This document shows, piece by piece, positions 27,201 to 35,631 of a DNA stretch of 64,000 bases (positions are counted from its first letter, which is position 1; each line of letters starts with the position of its first letter). Under the pieces are notes generated by a model. That model was not told where the DNA came from and ran no database searches. It worked only from the letters and a program-made list of their open reading frames with translations. The translations under genes and the position numbers were made by a program. The DNA comes from Paramoeba atlantica (Eukaryota; Discosea), in the NCBI GenBank assembly GCA_977017575.1, contig CDRNVI010000015.1, forward strand, positions 310,001 through 374,000, read 5' to 3'.

Positions 27201-29396
27201 CTCCTTGTCAATGAAGAAAATCAAGACTCACAAGGTGTTGCACAAGCCTTAAGCTGTCTTGGCAACGTTTGTAAAACTCAAGGAGAGTACGACGAAGCCT
27301 CTTCATACTTTCTCCAAGAATTGTGCGTCGTTCAGCGACTTGGAAACGATATTCGTGTACTGGAGAGTCTTAGTAATTGTGGTACAATTTTTCGTTTGAT
27401 GAAAGATTTTAATAGGGCACGTGATTACCACCGCAGGGAGCGGGTTTGTGCAGGAAGTACATCTGACGTCGTTGTACTAGCCAAAGCTATTTTGAACCTC
27501 GCTGACGTTGATTCTCAAGAAGGTATGTATCAAAAGATGCCCGTTCTCCTACAAACGGCTATAGAACGTTATCATCGAACTTTGTATCTAGTATGTGAAG
27601 GAGTACCGCACGACGAAAGGCAGTTGTACATGATTAAAGTAGGTTGTTGCGAGGCTGAGTGGCGTGCATTAGACGGACTTGAAACTGCACATCGTTATAT
27701 GGACGACATCGAGAGCGCTGTATGGAGAGCGGACGCTAAACATCTACCTTTGGTCACACAAATACTGCGCCGCGAGTTGGATAAGCCCATGAGTGATAGT
27801 TCTGGGGACCTTGTTAGCAGACTTTCCATAGACGTTGAAAAACGAATTTCTTCAATAATGAGTACAGAACCTATTTCGCAAATCTCTACACCTTCCACTG
27901 ACCAAATACGAAGTTTTCTTGCACGCAAATTCTTATCATATGATATTCGTTTCGCGTTAAACGAAATGGAACTAGATACCATAGTACTTTATTCAATGTA
28001 TTGGGATGACGGGCACGATCTACATGCGTATGTGTTTCATCGTACTGAACAAATATGGCATACAGTCCCGCTCATATTCTCCACCAAATCAAGCAAAGTG
28101 TTAGCCGCTCAAAACGGGACTTATCGGCGACTTCTCGTTGACACTGATCTCGATATGCCTTTACTTCCGCACACCATTTACAGCAAGGGCGAGCGTCTCG
28201 CAGCCGAAGAAACACCTGAAAACTTGCAGGAATCCATGACAGTGATCTACAATGATTTTATTTATCCCCTAGAGACAGTTTTGAAGCGTTCTGGCGAGTC
28301 GAACTCTATATGTTTTGTTACCGATGGTCTACTGATAAATATACCTTTCGCTGTTCTTCAGGATTATGAAGGGAGATATTTGATCGAACGCTATGCGATA
28401 AACACAGTACCCAGTTTGGAACAATTGGTGTTGCTTCATGAGCGTCGAAAAAGCAAACGCCTCCCCGCGCAAAATTGTCCCGCGCAAAATTTATCTATTC
28501 AACGTAACTTCAAATTGTTGTGCCTTACAGGGTCAAGCAATTCCTTTCCGAGTACATCAATATTCGACTTTACGAACCAGGGGGAGAGTTTCGACATAAA
28601 TGAAAAAGATCCAAAATGTTCTAACAGAGCTCACGTGAATAGTCGACTGGTCAACGAATCTGATTGGTTTCAGCACCACTATTGTTGTTCTGTCGAATAT
28701 CTCCATCAGGTAATGATGGAACCTCGTGAACTTGTGTTATTGCATTTTCCTACTGATTGCGAAATGCGGGAAGATTACACAGGTTCGTTCGTTACCGGCG
28801 AAAATCAAATCAGCAGCGAAGAAATTGTAACGTCGTGGAAATCATTAAATATTGGAACCATTGTATGCGATGGATTTAGTTCCTTCTCCTATCGCGTTAT
28901 ACATGAGTCCTGTGTGGGACTAACCCGCTCATTGCTTGCGGTCGGGGCGGATCGTATTCTTGGTTTGCATTGGCTTTCAGACGAAAAATTTGAAGAATTT
29001 GAATCTAACCTAGTGCAATCAAGTTGCCGACATGCACCTGAAACGGAACCAGGGAACTCTGAAAGAACCTTGCAAATGCCTGAAGACCCTTGGGATGCAG
29101 CACAAAGCTATATTTCCAAACAATTCCAGTACACGCAAGCGTCAAATTCGTGCCACAAACGAAAAACAGTACCTCAAGTAGTTCCTAAGGACCTCTTATA
29201 TGATATTTGGAGCGCGCACACGCCACTGACGCCTTGCGAATCCGGTCAGGATAAAGCATTGACGTCAAATAGCGAAGACACTGAAAAATCTCCCCTTTGC
29301 ATTGCACGCATATTACAAAAATACCAAATCAAATGCATCAAGGATGGCATTTCTCCTTGGATTTGGGGGAGATATACTATTATAGGTCTTCCATAA
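24288..29396 (+). CDS. Large TPR-repeat protein with degenerate CHAT domain
   Basis: A 1702-residue protein. Residues 1-725 are low-complexity, rich in Ser, Asn, Thr and Lys, probably disordered. Residues 729-1055 hold about seven tetratricopeptide repeats of the Rapsyn/LGN type (AVMGHLGIVHELMGDYTTAF, ALSCLGNVCKTQGEYDEASS). Residues 1223-1570 form a CHAT (caspase-HetF-associated) domain: CFVTDGLLINIPFAVLQDYE, YLIERYAINTVPSLEQLVLL and GLTRSLLAVGADRILGLHW. The dyad is missing: the usual cHg block reads LHFPTDCE, with Asp for His. The usual LSAC block reads IVCDGFSS, with Phe at the Cys position. It is therefore probably not a protease but a scaffold, as in animal TTC28-like proteins. The last 100 residues are not recognised. 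Confidence 0.82.
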   Translation: MNTRSSRNSLQDHDSIRSDIHGLPNEHRNFELHSSASTEVFEAREVTKDTSLNKKATHGNESSKKLLSARAEPFYARKLVSSSSYTYNGSNVKEISLYSEVPYLTQDSWIPYDVSCKELANTKKTSSKQQRTPRRCSQADNLTPIQFKVQDNPVQTLSIDAATRKKQPKQPCPFTSCATDFNFDGTQLHATKPQTEVSSTSVLNVDQFNDNHRHFQPVNMPRTECVGHQTKEIWQEEQGESLGHSNNSILGTSACLSSDPIPHVPRTMLPLENTPLAPITWVRPVHNYEDIHNPSYLPRVNYCSREYIPFKTHVRGEKQLSDNFNSQSRPYFYPDTIENKPKRASIKYHGNNSTQCADKKEALATEQSESSSAISKNERKHDQKKAGRKHGKISLELSSSCNSIDRTSNRTILDCSPEVSKKPLTSDNTFSDFSKKIDMQEAFVAEDGTSLFSQKLNPEQLRSTCQTSPISNSESEVTQNSSYFSSAINRETEETSCSKTLPTNCACVSCPLKLEHTDIVHSNKKEDKSHAGETKKREPNGHNVSQKHKHREQCVCILGRPCSSGASGQDIYLERNSPSAGVHLRNVVADSTAETPLYRTKTCEIGKSMAQTSLQDKFCSRTQHFPTEHSEKLLHQSKLQISEDFVSDEENSESDPLWIDTSPQKDRSKRNNKSKKNQVLKNSTMREQCLTSGKEFNIFLRTMSTVKSKNSSPNVSVIQKKNKIKAHKSGFFRAEITALIRDYAALVEKADACRKSPAARLLLLQEALPLAEEINDIPMLHEQLLDMSELYNEVGEFRKAQECAERVLLSEETCSSQKQNRIVLLRCNAVLGRSFESLVQPEKAKPFLDAAIRLSREIGDKHREAAVMGHLGIVHELMGDYTTAFLLYAETLRMAQSLKDLRILCETTANLGLAHLSIGDLDAAHKLLMNNVPVARSLRDYTLASRALTNVAHVHLLRGDLEKAKYFHREELLVNEENQDSQGVAQALSCLGNVCKTQGEYDEASSYFLQELCVVQRLGNDIRVLESLSNCGTIFRLMKDFNRARDYHRRERVCAGSTSDVVVLAKAILNLADVDSQEGMYQKMPVLLQTAIERYHRTLYLVCEGVPHDERQLYMIKVGCCEAEWRALDGLETAHRYMDDIESAVWRADAKHLPLVTQILRRELDKPMSDSSGDLVSRLSIDVEKRISSIMSTEPISQISTPSTDQIRSFLARKFLSYDIRFALNEMELDTIVLYSMYWDDGHDLHAYVFHRTEQIWHTVPLIFSTKSSKVLAAQNGTYRRLLVDTDLDMPLLPHTIYSKGERLAAEETPENLQESMTVIYNDFIYPLETVLKRSGESNSICFVTDGLLINIPFAVLQDYEGRYLIERYAINTVPSLEQLVLLHERRKSKRLPAQNCPAQNLSIQRNFKLLCLTGSSNSFPSTSIFDFTNQGESFDINEKDPKCSNRAHVNSRLVNESDWFQHHYCCSVEYLHQVMMEPRELVLLHFPTDCEMREDYTGSFVTGENQISSEEIVTSWKSLNIGTIVCDGFSSFSYRVIHESCVGLTRSLLAVGADRILGLHWLSDEKFEEFESNLVQSSCRHAPETEPGNSERTLQMPEDPWDAAQSYISKQFQYTQASNSCHKRKTVPQVVPKDLLYDIWSAHTPLTPCESGQDKALTSNSEDTEKSPLCIARILQKYQIKCIKDGISPWIWGRYTIIGLP

Positions 29397-29887
29397 CCTT
29401 GCATTGGTGCAAAAAATACGTTTATATTATTTTGTAAATCTGCTGCAAACCTTTTTTCGTACAGAATACATATAAATATTAACATAATAATATTAATATA
29501 TGCTCACACAAAATTTTACGGCGGAAGAGCTAGAGGGAGTTCGTTTCTTCGCGTCCCTTATTTATTCATTCAACACACATGTAGTATACTTAATATTGTC
29601 TTATTTCGCACTCCTATTAAGGGAGAGAATTGTATATGTGGATCTTTGTGGCAGCTGATGCTGCCAGAGCAATACAAGACAGTTTTATCTTGAAGTGTTT
29701 CTTGCTAGCATCTTGCGTTGGCAAGATAATCACATATTACATCACAAGCTTTTTCAGTGTTCTTTGTTAGGTATTAAATACAGCAATCGTAAACATCTCA
29801 GTATCACTGTATTTTTCATTGGCGAAATTCATTCACAAAAACCGTTCAAAAAAATATATGCTGATCTATTCGTTGTACAGTATCTGA
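29397..29887 (+). promoter_or_regulatory. Spacer with acceptor-like end before the LRR gene
   Basis: AT-rich, no gene visible; a 70-residue frame overlapping the next gene starts from TTG and is rejected. The end reads ctattcgttgtacag with AG at 29879-29880, seven bases before the ATG at 29888. Confidence 0.4.
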
Positions 29888-30646
29888 ATGTTTCTAACCG
29901 TTCATAGTGCACAAGGTGCCGATCCTTCTAAAAGAAGGAATCGCCCGGGAAAAGTTTCAAATGTAGTTCTATCATTCGAATGTGAAATGGAGCGTCTTTT
30001 ATCTGGTGTGGAGGATCCTCACAGTACTTGGAATTCTCATGTGCCGCTTGACGAATGGTATGCAGTACGGTTTTCCGGTTCTACGGAGAGACCAAAGCTT
30101 TGTCTAGGACTCGGAAATTTTCAAGGAAAATTGAATGCAATGTTTCTTCCAAGATCATTGTTTGCTTTTCGCGCATCAGGAAATCAATTTTATGGTCCAT
30201 TTGATTTCTCTGTGCTACCGTCTGGGCTTTGGGAAATTGATATCTCTAAAAACAAGTTTACCGGTGGGGTAAATCTTAATCAACTCCCGTCCTCGCTTCG
30301 AAATTTGTATGCATCGTCGAATATATTTACGGGGCCCATAGATCTAACACAACTTTCTCAAGGTTTGGCTATTTTAGATCTTTCCTACAACCTTCTTGAT
30401 GGTGGGTTAAAGTTGGATTGCCTTCCATCTCGACTTCAGCAACTGGTACTGGACCACAATAGATTTTCTGGAAGTCTTGTACTTTCGTCACTCAATAAGG
30501 GACTTCGTGGTTTGGGGTTATCGCACAATCAGTTCGTAGGAGAGGTAGATCTTTCGAGCATTACATCCGCTTTACACACGTTACATCTGAGCGGAAACAG
30601 TGTTGAGGTATGCGGCGACCGACGTTCGCTATTGGGACTCCTTTAG
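29888..30646 (+). CDS. Leucine-rich repeat protein with exact 23-residue period
   Basis: A 252-residue protein. A 90-residue N-terminal part contains a WNSHVPLDEWYAVRFSG block. It is followed by six or seven repeats of exactly 23 residues with the pattern LPxxLxxLxLSxNxFxGxxDL, for example LPSGLWEIDISKNKFTGGV. The last repeat is degenerate and the protein ends without a capping domain or membrane anchor. No signal peptide is obvious, so it may be cytosolic. LRR arrays of this LP..L...N.F.G type are abundant in several protist groups and usually mediate protein binding; the partner is unknown. The start at 29888 sits seven bases after an acceptor-like AG. Confidence 0.85.
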   Translation: MFLTVHSAQGADPSKRRNRPGKVSNVVLSFECEMERLLSGVEDPHSTWNSHVPLDEWYAVRFSGSTERPKLCLGLGNFQGKLNAMFLPRSLFAFRASGNQFYGPFDFSVLPSGLWEIDISKNKFTGGVNLNQLPSSLRNLYASSNIFTGPIDLTQLSQGLAILDLSYNLLDGGLKLDCLPSRLQQLVLDHNRFSGSLVLSSLNKGLRGLGLSHNQFVGEVDLSSITSALHTLHLSGNSVEVCGDRRSLLGLL

Positions 30647-30750
30647 GATAAGCTGGTCCACTTCCTATACTTTTCTAAGTGTACCGCCGTGGTGTGCGCT
30701 GATAATAATGTAGTTTGTTGATATTTCACCAAAACAAAGGTACAGCATTG

Positions 30751-31521
30751 GAGTCTGTGCTAAACTTGGTTTTCACGAATTTTCACAAATTTTCACCTGT
30801 AATTCATTTTATCTATTTTGGTGCAATTCTCAACTTTTCTTTTATCATGGAGTAATATTTCGAATAAACTTTATTTTTTATGTCCGTGCAGTCCTCAATC
30901 ATTCGTCAAGTGTTTGGCGAAATGCATGAAAACTACACCATTCACTATTCCTCGTGCAGGTCGCCCTAGCTTTTGTGTGTATTGTAAGTGGTGCCCCACT
31001 CCTGACGAACAAAGGGATAGATGTGTGTTTTGACTCGAGGACGGCGTCCTACAGGGCACTGAAGTCTGCGTTCATTGTGGACAAAGTCAAGTTGTTGAAG
31101 CATTGAAATACGACAGCGAATTGCTGCCTGAGAAAAGGGCTGCAACAGATGCCAAGATTTTTTCAGCTCGGATGCAGCGTAAGGTATCCCCGACCAAATT
31201 CAACATCCCGTAACCAGCGTACCTTGGATGGATTCGTATATTCTAACAATCAACATTCCAATAGCCGTTGGTTACAAATAGGCACGGAAGGTAATTCTGA
31301 TAATGAGGAAGATGTTGTTTTAACTTAATTTACGGTTTTAGTGTAGTGTATTTCCAAACATGATAGTTTAGACTACAGTTTGGGGCTTTATTACGGGACA
31401 CTAAACCCCACCCCCACATTGTCCCTTAACTCTGTGGCTCAATGGGGATTTTTGGTTTTCACGAATCTTCACAAAACTTCACGAATGTTCACAAGATTTC
31501 ACTTGATATTTGCACAGACTC
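30751..31521. mobile_element. Candidate small transposon, inverted ends and TTCAC repeats
   Basis: The ends GAGTCTGTGC (30751-30760) and GCACAGACTC (31512-31521) are perfect 10-bp inverted repeats. They are preceded by CATTG on the left and followed by TATTG on the right, a possible imperfect target duplication. Just inside each end are clusters of TTCAC words (ttggttttcacgaat at 30775 and 31453). The interior carries a zinc-ribbon reading frame with a stop in it. The class is not clear. Confidence 0.45.
30926..31213 (+). pseudogene. Broken zinc-ribbon frame within the candidate element
   Basis: One frame from the ATG at 30926 to the TAA at 31211-31213 encodes Cys-rich sequence: PSFCVYCKWCPTPDEQRDRC, then an in-frame TGA at about 31031, then GTEVCVHCGQSQVVEALK. 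The C-x2-C pairs on both sides of the stop look like one zinc ribbon. Skipping a 30-base GT...AG stretch (31024-31053 approx.) would join them in frame, and a further 34-base GT...AG stretch near 31188-31220 would add RTLDGFVYSNN to an acidic end at 31325. That could mean tiny introns, but decay is the simpler reading. Confidence 0.4.
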
Positions 31522-31992
31522 TATTGATGTCAGCTGGCTAGGGTGCGTGAAAGCAGGCTAGGGTGCGTGTTTTTCATGAAATTGTATTCTGTTCTATTAT
31601 TGTTCAATTTGCTTTTGCTAATATATTTTCACATGAGAAGTAATACATCAAGCACATGTACAGTATGCAAAAAAACTGTTCATATGTTTGACACTTTTTT
31701 GTTCTTGGTGTTTCCCTGTGGCCAGGTGTGGTGTGCATTGAAGTAGTATATCAGAGTAGTGTACGCGTGGGTACTACGTATATGCCATAGAGCTTCCGAC
31801 TATATAGGCTTTCTAATAAACGTATGATTGTACGCAACTCAAAAAAAAACATGTCAACAGTTTTTTTGCAATTTTGAAAAAACATATTTTTGGCGGAGAA
31901 CACTATATGCTTGGTCAAAGGGGCATAGCTCTTTCACTCTCTCTCAAAGGGGCATAACTCTTTCACTTTAAACTTAATTTTGGACTTATCCC

Positions 31993-33000
31993 TTAGTACT
32001 TCGTGACGCCCCCTTTCGCCTTGATTACAGCCTTCATTCGTCGAGGCATGCTTTCTACCACAGAGTAACATAGACTTTCTGGAATTTTAGCCCATTCTTC
32101 TTGGGCCCACTTCCAGAGTTCCAAAACTCCTGTTGGTGCGATGGAACGACCTGCAATCGCTCTTTTGATTCCAAATATTCTCAATGGGATTGAGATCGGG
32201 GGACTGCGGAGGCCACTCCAGAAGCGTGTACGACTCATCAGCAAAGAATTTCTTTGCCAATTTGCTCGTATGCTTCGGATCGTTATCCTGTTGAAAAATC
32301 ATACAATCTTTCTTCAGACCAAGGTCTTCTAGAGAATTTTCCAGATTGTCACGAAGAATGCGAACGTATTGTTCTGCATTCATGTTATCATCAACAAGAA
32401 CGATCTTCCCCACACCAGTAGGTGCCATGCAGCCCCATAGCATGATGGACCCCCCTCTGTACTTGACTGTCCCACGGGTGGTCCTGTCATTCAAACCTTC
32501 CCCTGGAGACTTGTAGACCCAATTGTCTCCCACATTCTCGAAGCGACAAAGTTTTGTCTCGTCCGACCATAACGCCTTTGACCAATCTGCGAAGGTCCAA
32601 TGCTGGTGTCGGAAAGCAAGCTTTAATCGCAGTTTCTTTTGACGGCGAGTCAACTTCGGCTTTTTTATACGTTTACCGGCTTGTAGCCCATTTGAACGCG
32701 GAGCATTGCGAACTGACTGGGGAGTTAAATTAATGATACGCTCTTCGCGGAGTCTCCGGCTTACAGTACCAGCGTTCTTTTCATCACCGCATACAATAAG
32801 AAGTTTCATGCGTCGAGAGCATGTCTCTGTGATTTTGCAGGGGCCGCCTTTTGATGTTTCTATATGTGAAAGATTTGTTTTGCTTATCTTAGAAACATAA
32901 CCTACGCTGAGCTTGTGTTCACCGCAAATTTGCGTACAGACTTTCCCAACTTAAGAGATTCAATGACTCTGGTGCGTATTTCGCGGGGTATTGATTTCAT
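31993..33000 (-). pseudogene. Tc1-type DD34E transposase, frameshifted
   Basis: The reading starts at an ATG complementary to 32998-33000 (MKSIPREIRTRVIESLKLGK) and needs a frame change near 32915 to reach SVGYVSKI and the second helix-turn-helix. The main frame (32809-32087) contains ALWSDETKLCRFE with the first Asp, MIFQQDNDPKHTSKLAKKFF with the second, and SPDLNPIENIW with the Glu. The second Asp to Glu interval is 34 residues, as in classical Tc1. A further shift near 32140 leads to the C-terminal LELWKWAQEEWAKIPESLC, ending at 31993. It is therefore inactive unless corrected. It differs clearly from the transposase at 6.9 kb. Confidence 0.88.
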
Positions 33001-33083
33001 TGTATAGTAAATTTAAAGTTTTAGTCCTAAGGTTCGTTTCCTATGAAATCAATACCCCGCGAAGTACGCACCAGAGTCATTGA
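32960..33083. repeat. Inverted duplication of a Tc1 transposase start
   Basis: The 41 bases 32960-33000 (- strand start of the transposase) are repeated inverted at 33043-33083 with a single mismatch, separated by 42 bases. Both read ATGAAATCAATACCCCGCG on their own strand. The + copy loses similarity after about 15 codons. Confidence 0.85.
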
Positions 33084-34680
33084 ATCCAGAGTTCGATCCA
33101 TAATCAAGGAATAGCTGTAATTAGTGCGAAAGATTTTAAGAGATTACTTTTTGCACTAATTAAATTTTGTCGCTTCGTTAAAGTTTCACCCGAATCCCCT
33201 CATACCATTATTTTGAAAGTGCAATGTGAAACCGCAATGTGTACTAATTAAATGCGGAATTTTATCTTTTGGAAAACTAGCGAAAAGCAGTTCGCACAAC
33301 ATAATTCAGAAGATCAACGGTTAACAAACAACGTGCCGTGATGCGCGATATTTTTGAGGCTAGTGTCGACTACGACGACGCCATAAGAGGAACAAATAAT
33401 CTGAAATGAAGATTTCACAAAAAATAGAAATAAAATTTATTTCACTAATTAAATGCACAATGATTTTTCACCACAGTAATTATGGATCGGACGGTATTTC
33501 CACCTTAAACAAAAATAATTTTTTATCAGGGTTCGCGGAAACTTTAAAACTTTCAAGAAAGTACGTTAAAGTTACTCTATTTTTGTTTTTCTAAAAACTT
33601 TCAAAAAAAAATTTCTTTATTCTTTTTTTCTATTACACAATACACGATACGCCTCTATACAATGCACGACACTTTTTTTTCCGATGGAAAAGCTCACCCG
33701 GGGCACTTTTTGTAAAGAATTCTTTGCTCAAGTACCTAATGCAGAGGGCGACAAGCAGATGGTGGAATGCAAATTGTGTCCTGAGAATAGCAAAAACGTT
33801 TTTTGACGGCACGAGGTCTGCAGACCGATTACATATCGGCAGAAAGTCATCTTCGAGAGCCCCATAAAACTTTTATCATAGCTTTTAAAAAGCTATGATG
33901 CGTGGTGCACGGAACAAAGGGAGAAATATCGCCGTGAAAATCCAACGTTGCACGTAAGTTCCCAAACCGCGACGCCTGAGCACCACAAGGATATAATAAT
34001 CTGGAAATCGGAATGTGACATTCCAACCTCGGCCCTTGAGAGCCCAATATTTCGTCACAAAATGGAATGTGCCCCACCCCACCTCGAAGAGAAAAGCTGA
34101 ATAAACTTACCATTGAGTACGCCAAGCAAATCCGTACAAAACATGCATTGACTTTGCATTTGAATTTTCGGATTTAAGTGTATGTATGGATACATCCACT
34201 ATTTTGCATGCTGGCGAGTATGATTTGGATCACAAGAGGCGTGGGTGCTGGGAAAAAGTTGATTTATCTGCAATTTTGTGAAATTTATATAATAAAAGTT
34301 TGAAACTATTTGTTTAATTCAAGGATTTTTGAGCTTGTATGCGGGACGAATTTGAACCGTTCGTGTGTTTCGTATTTAATTAAGCCATTAGGCTGGTATC
34401 TATGTGACTTACTTATCTACATTACGTTTCTACATTGCTTATGTATGGGAAGATTTTCAACAGTTAAAGTTTTTCGTGTCTAAGTTATCATTTGGGCTGA
34501 TATCTAACTGATTAAGAGTTCGAACTTTCTGATCTCTCCAAGTGTCTACATTGTTGTATTTATTCAATAAACAAGTTTTATTGAATTCCCTTTTTGCAAC
34601 ATATTTTGTCTCTTCCAAATAGGTAAGGTTCTTCTTATACTTAACAGTAGTTGTTTCAGTAAGGTTTTTTCAAGTTTCTT
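33084..34680. other. Degenerate region, fragments of mobile genes
   Basis: About 1.6 kb without an intact gene. A BED-like zinc-finger fragment is listed separately (33684-33881). A fragment near 33342-33408 encodes RDIFEASVDYDDAIRGTNN in one frame. The phrase ctaattaaat occurs several times (33161, 33244, 33450). The 33890-34120 part is richer in GC and is open in the - strand, but shows no motif. Near the right end, ccaaatag and ttgtttcag are weak acceptor-like sites before 34681. Confidence 0.45.
33684..33881 (+). pseudogene. BED-type zinc finger fragment, interrupted
   Basis: From the ATG at 33684 the frame reads EKLTRGTFCKEFFAQVPNAE, GDKQMVECKLCPENSKNVF, then TGA (33804-33806), then RHEVC. 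A phrase of V-x-C-x2-C followed by RH resembles the BED finger of hAT-type transposases. The frame ends at TAG 33879-33881. Nothing of a hAT catalytic domain is seen nearby. Confidence 0.35.
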
Positions 34681-35253
34681 ATGCCACGCTCTCTTATTGG
34701 AGAAAAGCTTTTGCGCAATCAAGGGTGGGACGGTACCGATACTATACTTGGAACATCTGGTTTTGGACTTTCGAAGCCTTTGGATGGGATAACGTTGGCT
34801 ACAGGAGGTTTAAATTCTGGACTCGGTGATTCTAAGCTTGGTTCATTTTCAAGGCAAGAGGAGTGGAGTCGGTCTCACCTAGAACCTTTTCACAATGTAC
34901 TCTCACGAGTAAGTGGCTTTCGAAAAAGGGCTTTATCTTCTCCGAATACAGAAATGCAACTGCCTAAAAGTGAAGAAAACAAGAATGAGCACCGATCTGC
35001 GAAAGTTAGTTCAAGAAAGCGCAAAACGAAAATGGCAATGAATGATTCAATCAATTTAAAAGGCTCACAAGTACACGAAGTTGAAGATGACGCAGATTTT
35101 CCTTTGGTTTTTTCACCACATGATACCTGCAAGAGTCGCATCTCACCTATCCTGGGATCTCGCCGAGTTGTCTATCAAAGGCAAGTGAATATGCGCACTA
35201 AGGTTCACCGGTGTAAAAAAAGTTTAAATGAAGTTCTTGGGAAATCAGAGTAG
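34681..35253 (+). CDS. G-patch-like basic protein
   Basis: A 190-residue protein. Residues 5-50 resemble a divergent G-patch: GEKLLRNQGWDGTDTILG, then GFGLSKPLDG and GLNSGLGDSKLG. The family pattern is a helix with LL..GW..G.GLG and then G(I/L)..P(I/L). The second glycine group is altered. G-patch proteins bind and activate DEAH helicases in splicing and ribosome assembly, in the nucleus or nucleolus. The rest is basic, with SSRKRKTKM (about residues 109-117) as a possible nuclear signal. It lies just after transposon debris but its codon use is normal. Assignment is tentative. Confidence 0.5.
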   Translation: MPRSLIGEKLLRNQGWDGTDTILGTSGFGLSKPLDGITLATGGLNSGLGDSKLGSFSRQEEWSRSHLEPFHNVLSRVSGFRKRALSSPNTEMQLPKSEENKNEHRSAKVSSRKRKTKMAMNDSINLKGSQVHEVEDDADFPLVFSPHDTCKSRISPILGSRRVVYQRQVNMRTKVHRCKKSLNEVLGKSE

Positions 35254-35631
35254 TTTTTTTGTTTTCGTCAACGTTCTTTTTATTATTTATTGCAACGCGC
35301 TATTCCAATTGTAGTATTAGTACTAGCATTCATATTTCTTTTCGTCGAATAGATTTCGGGGCGCCAGTATTACTTATGGACGTACATGCATGTCACGCTT
35401 TTTCCTATTTCTTGATCAATTTGCATTCTTGTTTTAGCTAAAAAAAATTTGTTTTCTTTTTCTTTTTATCATAATAAAAGTTTTTATCATATTAAAAATC
35501 TGAGAATTATTCCAAAAAGGAATGGGGCGCCAAAGAAGTCTGCTCCTTCCCTCAGATTGTACTTGCACTCACAGTTGTACACTCAGGATGTAGTTATCTG
35601 CTTAGTTTTCTGTTGAAATATTTAATCCATT
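35254..35631 (+). promoter_or_regulatory. Spacer with pyrimidine tract and AG before MSH2
   Basis: The sequence tctgctccttccctcag ends with AG at 35554-35555; further AGs follow before the ATG at 35632. The words tttttatcat are repeated at 35459 and 35480. No gene is seen. Confidence 0.4.

Larger units (their letters stand above)
30647..31992. other. Gene-poor region with element debris
   Basis: Contains the candidate element at 30751-31521 and, near 31850-31990, the AT-rich 3' flank of the decayed Tc1 element. Two copies of the phrase aaaggggcata.ctctttcact (about 31916-31969) form a short direct repeat. Confidence 0.5.

Noticed and set aside
29695-29907. A 70-residue frame reaching into the LRR gene
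   Set aside because: Starts from TTG and overlaps a clearly real gene in another frame.
33080-33100. gttcgatcc, similar to a tRNA T-loop box
   Set aside because: No matching A box, anticodon arm or acceptor stem around it; no tRNA gene was found anywhere in the window.
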